DNA of 53,317 nucleotides from Bacillaceae bacterium SAS-127 (GTDB lineage: Bacteria; Bacillota; Bacilli; Bacillales; Domibacillaceae). How positions within the stretch are numbered: the stretch's first letter is position 1; every line of letters starts with the position of its first letter. A program made the position numbers and the translations under genes. Location: positions 1 to 53,317 of the forward strand of contig NKXN01000072.1 of NCBI GenBank assembly GCA_002261155.1, given 5' to 3'. Below are positions 19,318 to 27,433 of this stretch, one piece after another. A model generated the notes under the pieces. That model was not told the DNA's origin, searched no databases, and saw only the letters and a program-made list of their open reading frames with translations.

Positions 19318-20466
19318 CTAATTATGATTTTTGACAATATCAACAAATAGTTTAATTGCATCTGGAATGACGTCTTCGTCAATATCAAATCGAGGATGGT
19401 GGTGTGGATACGCACTTTTTTCGCCACCCATGCCGACAAAAATAAATGCGCCCGGCTTTTGCTGCAAATAATAGGAGAAATCCTCTCCTCCCATCACCGG
19501 CTCAATTAACTCAAATACATCCTCACCGAATGACTCACGAATAACAGATTCAACAAACTGCGACTCTTTCGGATGATTCACAAGCGGTGGCGTACCATAG
19601 ATAAAATCAATATGAGCCTTTGCACCAAATGCTTGACAAATCCCTTCTGCAAGCTGAACTGTTTGCTCCTGAATCGTCTTCACTGCTCTAGGCGTTAATG
19701 CTCGAATCGTTCCAATCAATTTCGCTGTGTTCGGAATAATGTTATACGTCGATCCTGCTTCAATTTTCCCAACGGTGATCACACCAGCATCAATAGGATT
19801 CAGCTTACGACTGACGATACTTTGCAAAGATTGAATGACATGAGTAGCTACATAAATCGGATCGACTGTTTCATGCGGCATGGACCCATGACCACCAGAG
19901 CCTTCGATCACCATTTCAAAGTCATCAATTGAAGCCATCATCGGTCCATGAGTCAGACCGATTTTTCCTTTTTCAAGCCCTTGCCATAGATGCAACCCAA
20001 AGATTGCATCTATATGATCCAACACTCCTTGCTTGACGAGTGCATCCGCTCCACTAGGTGTAATTTCTTCCGCTGATTGAAAAATAAGCACAACATTTGG
20101 TTCAATTTCTTGTCTATGATTTGATAGCCACTCCGCCACGGCAAGCAATACCGCTGTATGTCCATCATGCCCACACATATGAGCAACTCCAGGACGCTTA
20201 GAAATATACGGTTGATCTCCTTCCTCCGTGATCGCTAAAGCATCTATATCTGCTCGTAAAGCAATCGTCTTATCACCTTTTGTTCCCTTTATGAAACCAA
20301 CCACACTAGGCGGCTCGTAATTTAATCGTTCAATATTTAAGGATTCTAATCGCTTGCGAATGAATGCACTTGTTTCATACTCTTCCCCTGACAATTCAGG
20401 ATATTGATGAAAGTGACGTCGATCTTCAATCGCTTGTTTAATTAAATGATCATCGACAATAGTCAC
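19318..20466 (-). CDS. M20 family amidohydrolase
   Basis: A 382-aa zinc/manganese amidohydrolase of the aminoacylase/carboxypeptidase (AmhX/HipO-like) group. Metal-site text: HMCGHDGHT (Cys and His ligands), SAEEITPSGA (Glu-Glu), GLHLW and the final HHHPRFDID. A dimerisation lid lies between about residues 180 and 290. It probably releases amino acids from N-acyl or dipeptide substrates. GTG start at 20466 with GAGGAGG 7 nt upstream. Spaced 20 bp from both neighbours in the operon. Confidence 0.88.
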   Translation of the reverse strand: MTIVDDHLIKQAIEDRRHFHQYPELSGEEYETSAFIRKRLESLNIERLNYEPPSVVGFIKGTKGDKTIALRADIDALAITEEGDQPYISKRPGVAHMCGHDGHTAVLLAVAEWLSNHRQEIEPNVVLIFQSAEEITPSGADALVKQGVLDHIDAIFGLHLWQGLEKGKIGLTHGPMMASIDDFEMVIEGSGGHGSMPHETVDPIYVATHVIQSLQSIVSRKLNPIDAGVITVGKIEAGSTYNIIPNTAKLIGTIRALTPRAVKTIQEQTVQLAEGICQAFGAKAHIDFIYGTPPLVNHPKESQFVESVIRESFGEDVFELIEPVMGGEDFSYYLQQKPGAFIFVGMGGEKSAYPHHHPRFDIDEDVIPDAIKLFVDIVKNHN

Positions 20467-20485
20467 AAAAAAACCTCCTCTTCAT

Positions 20486-21880
20486 TTAAAACGGCCCAAA
20501 CTGAATCAACTGAGCAATAATTAGTGCAATGACGGCAATCGTAATTTGAATGAGGAAAAACGGAAAAAACCATCTCACCCATTTCCCCCACGGAATGCCT
20601 GCGACTGCTAGCGCTGCCATAAAATAGCCGCTTGTCGGGAAAATGATATTCGAAATACCATCTCCGAATTGATACGCAAGCACAGCTGTTTGTCTTGTCA
20701 CACCGATCATGTCCGATAATGGCGCTAATATCGGCATCGTTAAAGCTGCTTGTCCACTTCCTGATGGAACAAGGAAGTTTAAACCTAATTGGAAGAAAAA
20801 CATACCAACAGCTGATAATACAGCTGGAAACGAATCTAATGCATTCGCTGAATAGTAAAGAATCGTATCCATAATTCCTGTCGTATTAAAGATCACTAAA
20901 ATCGTCTGTGCTAAACCGATAATTAATGCGCCTCCAATTAAATCTCCTGCTCCTTTAATAAAGTTATCAGCAATTTGCGACGGTGATAATTTGCCGATAA
21001 AGCCCATGATCACTCCGAATAACAAGAACAAACCAGCAATTTCAGGAATATACCATCCGTATTGAATGACACCATATATAAGAATAAGGAAATTGAATAA
21101 AAAGGTAATCATCACCCACTTGTGACGCGTTTCCATCTTGCCATGAGAGTTTAGTAACTGCTCTTTGTTCACATGTTCATATTTTCCGTAAAAACCTAAG
21201 GACGGATCTTTCTTCACTTTCCCTGCATAATGATACACGTACATGACAGCGGCTACATACATGACAATGAATAAAACAAGGCGAAAACCGAGTCCTGAAA
21301 ACGTCGGTAACTCTGCAATTCCTTGAGCAATTCCGACTGTAAATGGGTTCATCACCGCAGACGTAAATCCAACAGATGCTCCAATAATGACAATCGCAAA
21401 ACCAGTAATAGCATCAAATCCTAGTGCAATGGCTAACGGAACGAGAACACCGACATAAACGATCGTTTCATCTGACATCCCCATTAAAGAACCACCAGCC
21501 GCAAAAAATAACATTAACACCGGAATAATGAGCTTTTCCCGATTCCCCATCTTGCGTGAGATCATCGCAATAAAAGCATCTAGTGCGCCTGTCGCAGCTA
21601 AAATCCCAAACGCTCCCCCAACGATTAAGACGAAGAAAATCGTGTTGGCTCCTTGGACCATCCCACCATGAACACTGCTGAATATATCTAAAAACCCGAG
21701 CGGATTTCCATCTATAAATTGAAACGTCTCCGGTTGAACGATACTTCGACCATCAACCTCTGCTCTTTCAAATTGCCCGGCTGGAATAAAATGAGTTAAC
21801 ACAGCGGATAAAACAATTAAACAAAAGATTAAGACATACACATTCAAACTTTTTGGCTTTTTTTCGTTCTTTACACTCAT
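20486..21880 (-). CDS. YfcC family (DcuC-like) anaerobic carrier/peptide-acid transporter
   Basis: A 464-aa membrane protein with 11-13 helices. Family signatures: THFIPAGQFERAEVDGR near the N-terminus, GGAFGILAATGALDA, GASVGFTSAVMNPFTVGIAQGIA and NFLVPSGSGQAALTMPILAPLSD. YfcC proteins are annotated as C4-dicarboxylate or basic amino-acid carriers; given its operon partners, import of N-acyl amino acids or dipeptides is inferred. Start after AAGGAGGAGAGTTGT. First gene of the operon, under the promoter at 21936-21965. Confidence 0.82.
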   Translation of the reverse strand: MSVKNEKKPKSLNVYVLIFCLIVLSAVLTHFIPAGQFERAEVDGRSIVQPETFQFIDGNPLGFLDIFSSVHGGMVQGANTIFFVLIVGGAFGILAATGALDAFIAMISRKMGNREKLIIPVLMLFFAAGGSLMGMSDETIVYVGVLVPLAIALGFDAITGFAIVIIGASVGFTSAVMNPFTVGIAQGIAELPTFSGLGFRLVLFIVMYVAAVMYVYHYAGKVKKDPSLGFYGKYEHVNKEQLLNSHGKMETRHKWVMITFLFNFLILIYGVIQYGWYIPEIAGLFLLFGVIMGFIGKLSPSQIADNFIKGAGDLIGGALIIGLAQTILVIFNTTGIMDTILYYSANALDSFPAVLSAVGMFFFQLGLNFLVPSGSGQAALTMPILAPLSDMIGVTRQTAVLAYQFGDGISNIIFPTSGYFMAALAVAGIPWGKWVRWFFPFFLIQITIAVIALIIAQLIQFGPF

Positions 21881-21908
21881 ACAACTCTCCTCCTTACATT
21901 AAAATTAT

Positions 21909-21965
21909 GTCGTTATATAGTCGTTAATTGGTTAGATTATACCCGACTGAACAAATAATAGTCAA
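21909..21965 (-). promoter_or_regulatory. Promoter of the YfcC operon with direct-repeat candidate operator
   Basis: Minus-strand -35 TTGACT (21965-21960), 18-nt spacer and perfect -10 TATAAT (21941-21936). Immediately downstream, GTCGTTA (plus-strand reading) occurs twice, at 21909-21915 and 21920-21926, with an 11-bp period. This is a possible site for the regulator encoded next door; that link is inference. Confidence 0.7.
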
Positions 21966-22008
21966 TAGTATTTTTTAAATATTTAATCAATTTATTGTTA
22001 TACAAAAA

Positions 22009-22058
22009 AGTGGATTTAATTTCATAAATCATACAACATAAATGAAATTAAATCCACT
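22009..22058 (-). terminator. Terminator of the operon regulator gene
   Basis: A perfect 17-bp stem, AGTGGATTTAATTTCAT with ATGAAATTAAATCCACT, followed by TTTTTTG on the minus strand. It isolates the regulator gene from the YfcC operon. Confidence 0.85.
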
Positions 22059-22074
22059 ACAATGAGTAATTATT

Positions 22075-23376
22075 CTATTGAAAGGGTAAATCTAATCGAT
22101 AAATCGATCGAGGACGACCATTTTGAAAAGGCTGCTCTTCCCCAATAATATGCAAATAACCAGCCTCTAAAAATTTCTTTAATAATCGTTCTGCCGACCG
22201 CTTACTTACCTCGAAATATTCAGAAACATCGTTAGCTGTAAATCGGTTCATGGGACGCGAAGCAACAAATTGCGCCATTTTTATTACATTCGTAACGCTC
22301 ATTTTTAACTCTTTTGCTAATTGAACGACTGCTTCATTTTCGCTTTTTAAAACAGACACAACGAATGACTCTTTTTGTGGATTGATGACTGTCTGTTCTT
22401 CTGTCACAATATGAATCGCATTTTCGGTTTCTTGTTTCTCAGAATAATTAAGAGCAATATGAGCATTCCGTTCTGCTTCCACGATAGTTAAACCAAACCC
22501 CAAACCAATACTCACGGTCTGTTCTTGCTTTTCTACATCTGCATAAAGAGAGTATAAAAGATCCATATTCTTGACTAAAAACTCCATACTCCCTTTCGTT
22601 CCATACAGAATAAAAAAATCGGATGTAGATTGTTGAAGCGTACAATTTATTTGTTTTGCTACACTCATTAATCGTTGATAAATATGTGAGTTCGTTTTCT
22701 TTTCAATAGATGGCTCTAGCTTCATTAAACCAATCGCCACTTGCGCTTGTTGACTTTGCTGTAATTCACCGAGCATTTTCGCTTCTTTCAATGCCTCTAT
22801 AATATTTCGTTCAGGCTCAACCATTTGAATACATGGAATGTCTTCTTGCTTCAATTGATCGGACACCGCATGAATACTCGTAATGATCAAGTCCACTTGT
22901 CCACCTTTCCAAAGGTCGCGATGCCTTGCTAAAATATCAGTCACTTGGAAATCCTTATCTAAGTTTTCTATCATCCACGGATAATCTTGTACATACAACG
23001 CTTCTGGCATCATGTTTAATTGTTTGACCACACTGTCCACATACTTCCGATCAGGTAAATCAATAGACAAACGGTTGATGCTCGCTTGTTGACCGTACAA
23101 AAGGGATAATAACGTTAACGAAACGCTTAATTCATTATCGACAACATAAATAGCTGGTCGGTCAAACAAATGCAAGAATTTTTCACAATAATAGTAGGGG
23201 ATAATACCAGAGAACAAATACACATCGCAATAGGTCGCTTCCCGTATGAGTTGCTCCGTTTCACGAGGGACTTTATACACATAAGGAATAATTTCGATTC
23301 CTTCTACATGACGTTCTAACTCTTTCACTAACTTCGCCATTTCTTCTGGACCAAACAAAGCCACCTTGATAGACAT
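22075..23376 (-). CDS. Putative transcriptional regulator with C-terminal HTH
   Basis: A 433-aa protein. The N-terminal half resembles a ligand-sensing domain (MSIKVALFGPEEMAKLVKEL, LFSGIIPYYYC). The middle (about 230-330) has a cyclase/GGDEF-like look without catalytic residues (VSIGLGFGLTIVEAERNAHIAL). The C-terminus carries a winged-HTH-like segment (FTANDVSEYFEVSKRSAERLLKKFLEAG). ATG 23376 is chosen because GGGAGGGAATTCGT precedes it. Placed between the YfcC operon and divergent ucpA, it likely controls one or both. I do not recognise a named family. Confidence 0.6.
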   Translation of the reverse strand: MSIKVALFGPEEMAKLVKELERHVEGIEIIPYVYKVPRETEQLIREATYCDVYLFSGIIPYYYCEKFLHLFDRPAIYVVDNELSVSLTLLSLLYGQQASINRLSIDLPDRKYVDSVVKQLNMMPEALYVQDYPWMIENLDKDFQVTDILARHRDLWKGGQVDLIITSIHAVSDQLKQEDIPCIQMVEPERNIIEALKEAKMLGELQQSQQAQVAIGLMKLEPSIEKKTNSHIYQRLMSVAKQINCTLQQSTSDFFILYGTKGSMEFLVKNMDLLYSLYADVEKQEQTVSIGLGFGLTIVEAERNAHIALNYSEKQETENAIHIVTEEQTVINPQKESFVVSVLKSENEAVVQLAKELKMSVTNVIKMAQFVASRPMNRFTANDVSEYFEVSKRSAERLLKKFLEAGYLHIIGEEQPFQNGRPRSIYRLDLPFQ

Positions 23377-23502
23377 ACGAATTCCCTCCCTTAACACAAT
23401 AAGGAACGCTCTATTTTTTAACTTTCATTATACCACGTCATTCTCAATATTTCCCACATGATGCAAATGAACAACTCATAAAAAAATACCTTATTAAAAA
23501 CA

Positions 23503-23552
23503 GGTATAAATACCCCTTTTTTATTTGAATATATTCCCTATCATTGTATAAT
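23503..23552 (+). promoter_or_regulatory. ucpA promoter with palindrome
   Basis: -35 TTGAAT (23525-23530), 16-nt spacer, perfect -10 TATAAT (23547-23552). Directly upstream is the palindrome GGTATAAATACC (23503-23514), and another AAATACC at 23484-23490, which may be an operator. Confidence 0.65.
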
Positions 23553-23584
23553 ATTAGTGAAATCACAAAAGGAGGATATTCACA

Positions 23585-24376
23585 ATGAGAAAAATGGATG
23601 GAAAAGTAGCAATTGTTACAGGGGCAGCTATGGGAAATGGACAAGGGATCGCAAAAGTTCTTGCTAAACATGGAGCAACGACAATCTTAGCTGATATTTC
23701 TGATCAAGTATTTGCAACAGCTGAACAAATGAAACAAGAGGGACTTGATGTACATGCCGTTCAAATGGATGTAACTGACAACGACAGTGTTAAACAAGCC
23801 GTTGCTACCATCGTGGGCAAGTTCGGCAAAATTGATGCGTTAGTCAATAATGCCGGGGTTGTACGCTTAGCTAACTTCCTTGATATGAGTGATGAAACAC
23901 GTGATTTTCAATTTAAAGTGAATATTGAAGGCGTTTGGAATGTCACGAAAGCTGTGCTTCCATTTATGAAAGAGAAAAAGTACGGTCGAATTGTCAACTT
24001 ATCCTCTGTCACTGGAACAATGGTCGCTGATGAGGGAGAAACTGCTTACGCTACAACGAAAGCCGCTCTTTTAGGCTTTACTAAATCATTGGCTCGCGAA
24101 GCCGCGAATGATCATATCACAGTCAATGCGATTTTACCAGGCTATATCATGACGCCAATGGCTGAACAAATTGCTCAAGAATCCAATCCATCCAATCCTC
24201 AACAAGTCATCGACGGCATTGCTGGAGGTGTTCCACTAGGTCGCCTTGGAAAAATTGAAGAAGTCGGCGAACTAGCTGCTTTTCTGGCATCCGACGAATC
24301 TAGCTACATAACAGGCACACAAATTGTTATCGACGGTGGCAGTACGTTACCTGAAACCGTATCTGTTGGTGTGTAA
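23585..24376 (+). CDS. ucpA: SDR family oxidoreductase UcpA
   Basis: A 263-aa classical SDR. TGAAMGNGQGIAKVLAKHGA nucleotide site, NNAGVVRLANFLDMSDETRD, catalytic Ser/Tyr/Lys in SSVTG and YATTKAALLG, and the C-terminus DGGSTLPETVSVGV, which I recognise from enterobacterial UcpA. UcpA has been linked to furfural tolerance in E. coli; the physiological substrate is unknown. AAAGGAGG 10 nt before ATG. Divergent from the regulator gene. Confidence 0.88.
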   Translation: MRKMDGKVAIVTGAAMGNGQGIAKVLAKHGATTILADISDQVFATAEQMKQEGLDVHAVQMDVTDNDSVKQAVATIVGKFGKIDALVNNAGVVRLANFLDMSDETRDFQFKVNIEGVWNVTKAVLPFMKEKKYGRIVNLSSVTGTMVADEGETAYATTKAALLGFTKSLAREAANDHITVNAILPGYIMTPMAEQIAQESNPSNPQQVIDGIAGGVPLGRLGKIEEVGELAAFLASDESSYITGTQIVIDGGSTLPETVSVGV

Positions 24377-24387
24377 AGTGAAACTTC

Positions 24388-24420
24388 AATCAGTGGGGGT
24401 TTTCTTCATCCCCACTGATT
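24388..24420 (+). repeat. Inverted repeat after ucpA
   Basis: AATCAGTGGGG (24388-24398) and CCCCACTGATT (24410-24420), 11 bp perfect, loop 11 nt. It is placed like the ucpA terminator but lacks a following T-run; the sequence after it (AAAAGAAG) is repeated at 24601-24608, beyond the structured RNA. Confidence 0.7.
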
Positions 24421-24430
24421 AAAAGAAGAA

Positions 24431-24590
24431 CAAAGGCTAAAATCGCAACGTCCTGTTGCAACGCCTTTGTAACCTGCATCGTGCAGGCCCGAACCAATCG
24501 GGCATTTACGGGCTGTTGATCTCCCACCTACATGTCTGCACTTTTTCTGCCCAGTTGAGATGGGAGTCTTACAGCCCGTTAATGCGGGAT
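24431..24590 (+). ncRNA. Compact structured RNA, possibly a tnpB-less omega-RNA-like relic
   Basis: No ORF of note, but dense nested pairing: CAAAGG/CCTTTG enclosing GCAAC/GTTGC (24431-24469); CCTGCA/TGCAGG (24473-24487); GCCCGA/TCGGGC (24487-24503); and a long two-part stem ACGGGCTGT (24508-24516) with ACAGCCCGT (24571-24579) continued by CTCCCA/TGGGAG (24521-24526/24561-24566). It ends GTTAATGCGGGAT. GC-rich against an AT-rich background. From memory it resembles the right-end RNA of IS200/IS605 tnpB elements (omega RNA), but no transposase is present and I could not align it. Strand is set by this resemblance. Confidence 0.5.
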
Positions 24591-24601
24591 AAATAGATAA
24601 A

Positions 24602-24643
24602 AAAGAAGCCTGCTCTTGTTCACTAGGGAGAGCGGGCTTCTTT
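24602..24643. terminator. Bidirectional terminator
   Basis: AAAGAAGCCTGCTCT pairs with AGAGCGGGCTTCTTT (15 bp, one G-U). T-rich ends on both strands. It separates the ucpA/structured-RNA region from the converging small genes. Confidence 0.8.
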
Positions 24644-24680
24644 GACTTTTTAACTATATCAATTTGTGATATTTAAAAAT

Positions 24681-25022
24681 TCATTTTTGGACATACAATC
24701 TTGCACTAGTTGAAGGCGAATATACTATTTTATAGGAGTCTCCAAGTTCTGTTTGCAACTTTTCTGTCAACAGAACTCCTCTACCATTATAATGATCTTC
24801 TAGTTCAACACCATTAGAAAGCAATCGGTCTGTTTCCCAGTCTATCCATTCGCCGTACTGCTCTGCCCAAAAATTTAATTCCTTTGCAAAATCAATTGAA
24901 ATAGGCAAATCCTCTATTTCTAAATTACATCCACATACCTCACACCAAATGGGATCTGTATCAACATCCCCTTGCAATTTCAATTGATTCGTCTTCCCGC
25001 TCCCACAACAACAATCCATCAT
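24681..25022 (-). CDS. Hypothetical Cys-rich small protein
   Basis: A 113-aa protein from ATG 25022 (next ATG 25019), with GAGGTG upstream. N-terminal Cys clusters (MDCCCGSG and WCEVCGC) suggest a zinc ribbon. The rest is acidic and aromatic (FAKELNFWAEQYGEWIDWETD), and GRGVLLTEKLQTELGDSYKIVY may be a beta-hairpin. No family recognised. It follows the next gene by 14 bp and is probably co-translated. The Trp/Glu-rich, small and orphan character is typical of immunity proteins, which is inference only. Confidence 0.65.
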   Translation of the reverse strand: MMDCCCGSGKTNQLKLQGDVDTDPIWCEVCGCNLEIEDLPISIDFAKELNFWAEQYGEWIDWETDRLLSNGVELEDHYNGRGVLLTEKLQTELGDSYKIVYSPSTSARLYVQK

Positions 25023-25036
25023 TTTAACACCTCTGT

Positions 25037-25444
25037 TTAAAACTCTGTATAAGAACCGCCTGGCAAAGAAACAACAAGCCAACCTTGCTCTCCTTGTAAT
25101 TGCCAGCCTTCAAACATATTACTATCGTGAAATAATTCTAAAAATAGATCCTCTTCCAGTTCAAGCACGAAATCCGAAGTATTCTCATAGTGTTGAATGG
25201 AAACAATTCTCTTTCCTTTAATCTGTTTTTCTAATGATTCGCGCAACAGTAATCGAGACCATTGTTTACAGTCCGAATATCCCTTTATAATCTGCTGCAT
25301 ATCTCGTAACCGCCAAGGACATTCAATGATTAACACACCTTTTTCAAAAAACACTCCTAACAGCAATCCAGCTTCTGATTTCACTTCGGTCACTTTCTGT
25401 CCGATAAAGTGACTAAAATCGATATCACTTAATTTTTTATACAT
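25037..25444 (-). CDS. Hypothetical protein, immunity-like
   Basis: A 135-aa soluble protein, MYKKLSDIDFSHFIGQKVTEV..., beta-rich, with ECPWRLRD and the C-terminal FEGWQLQGEQGWLVVSLPGGSYTEF. The pattern (a 'CPWRLR' beta sheet with closing GG) is common in small proteins encoded in polymorphic toxin loci; I do not recognise a Pfam family with certainty. GGGGGAAC lies 12 nt upstream of ATG. First gene of a two-gene unit. Confidence 0.6.
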   Translation of the reverse strand: MYKKLSDIDFSHFIGQKVTEVKSEAGLLLGVFFEKGVLIIECPWRLRDMQQIIKGYSDCKQWSRLLLRESLEKQIKGKRIVSIQHYENTSDFVLELEEDLFLELFHDSNMFEGWQLQGEQGWLVVSLPGGSYTEF

Positions 25445-25619
25445 TTCACTGTAGTTCCCCCTAGAAAGTATCTCGTAGATAAATTGAATGTTTTTCTAAT
25501 CATTGCAAACGGAATAGCTGTTATGATCTATGCAAGCTGTAATAAATAATCTAAGTTTCTATTAGGTTTCTTTAGCATACTCATTTTGTGAGATGCTTCT
25601 CTTTTTTAAAATTTTGTAA

Positions 25620-26372
25620 CTAATAAACCGCTAGTGGCCCATAAGGACCATCGATAATTTCTATTTTCGTTTCAAAAATATCCGTCAAAATTTCTGAGTC
25701 CATAATCTCTTCTACTGTTCCAAAAGCAGCAATTTGTCCATCTTTCATAGCACAAATTCTATCGGAATATTTGGCTGCAAAATTGATATCATGCATAACA
25801 GTCAGAATGGTTCTTCCAAATTCATTAGCAACATGTCTCAAATGCTCCATCATTTGAACAGAGCGAGCAACATCAAGATTGTTCAGAGGCTCGTCCAAAA
25901 GTATATATTCCGTCTCTTGGCACAAAACCATTGCAACATATGCCCTTTGCCTTTGACCACCTGAAAGCTCATCTAAATATCTATTTTCTAGATCAGTCAA
26001 GTCTAAAAAATCGATATATTTAGAAATAATAGCCTCATCCTCTTTAGTTAATCTTCCCTTTGAATAAGGAAAACGTCCAAATCCAGCTAGTTGTCTAACA
26101 GTAAGCCTCGTTACAAAATGATTTTCCTGTCGCAAAATAGTCATAATCTTCGCTAAGTCTTTTGAGTTAGATTCAGAAATATCCATATTTGCCACCGTAA
26201 TTTGACCTTCATCCATATCCAAAAGTCTTCCAATCATCAAAAGTGTCGTAGACTTTCCAGCACCATTTGGTCCAATTAAAGAAGTAAAACCAGCTTTTGG
26301 TATTTCAATATCCAATGGTCCTATTTTCACCTTATCAGTATACAATTTTCTAGCATTCTCAATCTTTATCAT
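25620..26372 (-). CDS. Siderophore ABC transporter ATPase (YclP-like)
   Basis: A 250-aa FecE-type ATPase. Walker A GPNGAGKST, Q-loop TILRQEN, signature LSGGQRQRAYVAM, Walker B YILLDEPLNNLD, H-loop TVMHD. Closest in memory to YclP, the petrobactin importer of B. subtilis, or FatE-type proteins. Last gene of the operon; ATGA overlap of 4 bp with the upstream permease. No clear terminator was found right after the stop. Confidence 0.88.
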   Translation of the reverse strand: MIKIENARKLYTDKVKIGPLDIEIPKAGFTSLIGPNGAGKSTTLLMIGRLLDMDEGQITVANMDISESNSKDLAKIMTILRQENHFVTRLTVRQLAGFGRFPYSKGRLTKEDEAIISKYIDFLDLTDLENRYLDELSGGQRQRAYVAMVLCQETEYILLDEPLNNLDVARSVQMMEHLRHVANEFGRTILTVMHDINFAAKYSDRICAMKDGQIAAFGTVEEIMDSEILTDIFETKIEIIDGPYGPLAVY

Positions 26373-27433
26373 AGAGCCCTCTTCCTTAAAATCACAATTA
26401 AAAATATTATTCCACCAAACAGTTCGATAATAACTGAAACTACACCTTGAGCATTGAATACATGATACATTAAAAAGTACGCACTCGTCAGTATCAAAAA
26501 TCCTATAGCAAGAGCCATTGGAAAAATATATCTATGATCATAAGTTGGCGCTGCTTGATAACTCAAAGTTGCAACTAAAAACCCATAGAAAGTAAGTGGC
26601 CCAACTAAAGCCGTTGAAATTGACATCAAAACAGCAACTAATATAAGCGTATAAATCATACTAGATTGATGTTTAACTCCAAAAGAAGTAGCGACATCCT
26701 TTCCAAGTGACAATACATTTAAATTCTTAGAATAAGCAAGAAGTAATAATGCTACAATGATTACCATTGGAATTACTACCGGAAAATATTCAGCATCTGC
26801 ATTATTGACAGAACCAAACAATCTTGCCTGTAAAATATCAAACTCTGACGGCGCAAGAAGTTTTCTCATAAAAGTGGACACAGAATTCAGCCCTGTTCCA
26901 ATAATAATTCCAACCAAAAGCATAAGTTGTAAATTCCCATACTTTCCAGAAAGCAACCATCCATAAAGAATCAAACTCATCAAGACCATAACACTAACTT
27001 TAAATAGAAATGGTCCAATACCAGTAAAATTTATTAATGCACCAGCACCAAAGAAAAATATTGTACTAGTATGAATTGTTGAGTAAAGTGATTCAAAACC
27101 TAAAAGTGAAGGAGTTATAATCCTATTATTCGTAATCGAATGGAACGCAACGGTCGACAAACTGTGACAAATTGCAGCAATAATCATGGAAACCACAGCT
27201 ACTATCCTTCTTTCAACAACTGGGATAAAAGAAGGTGAATCCACTGGAACTGGATTGTTGTAAACTAAAAGTCCATACGAAGAGAGAGCACCTAAAGCAA
27301 TAAAAGTTATGAGCAAAATCCAATAACGTTTTTCTTCTTTCTTAGAACGAAAAGCTCTAGCGGATCTGTTTTTATTACGAAGGCTAGAATCGATTGCAAC
27401 ATGTTCTTTATTTCTATATTCCAATGCGTTCAT
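26369..27433 (-). CDS. Siderophore ABC transporter permease (YclO-like)
   Basis: A 354-aa FecCD-family permease with about 9-10 helices after a basic cytoplasmic N-terminus (RNKNRSARAFRSKKEEKRY). Conserved GxxLGVNHQSS-like stretch appears as LGKDVATSFGVKHQSS, and the EAA-like coupling helix as GPLTFYGFLVATLSYQA. Forms a heterodimer with the next permease. Overlaps both neighbours by 4 bp (ATGA), a tightly coupled operon. Confidence 0.87.
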   Translation of the reverse strand: MNALEYRNKEHVAIDSSLRNKNRSARAFRSKKEEKRYWILLITFIALGALSSYGLLVYNNPVPVDSPSFIPVVERRIVAVVSMIIAAICHSLSTVAFHSITNNRIITPSLLGFESLYSTIHTSTIFFFGAGALINFTGIGPFLFKVSVMVLMSLILYGWLLSGKYGNLQLMLLVGIIIGTGLNSVSTFMRKLLAPSEFDILQARLFGSVNNADAEYFPVVIPMVIIVALLLLAYSKNLNVLSLGKDVATSFGVKHQSSMIYTLILVAVLMSISTALVGPLTFYGFLVATLSYQAAPTYDHRYIFPMALAIGFLILTSAYFLMYHVFNAQGVVSVIIELFGGIIFLIVILRKRAL

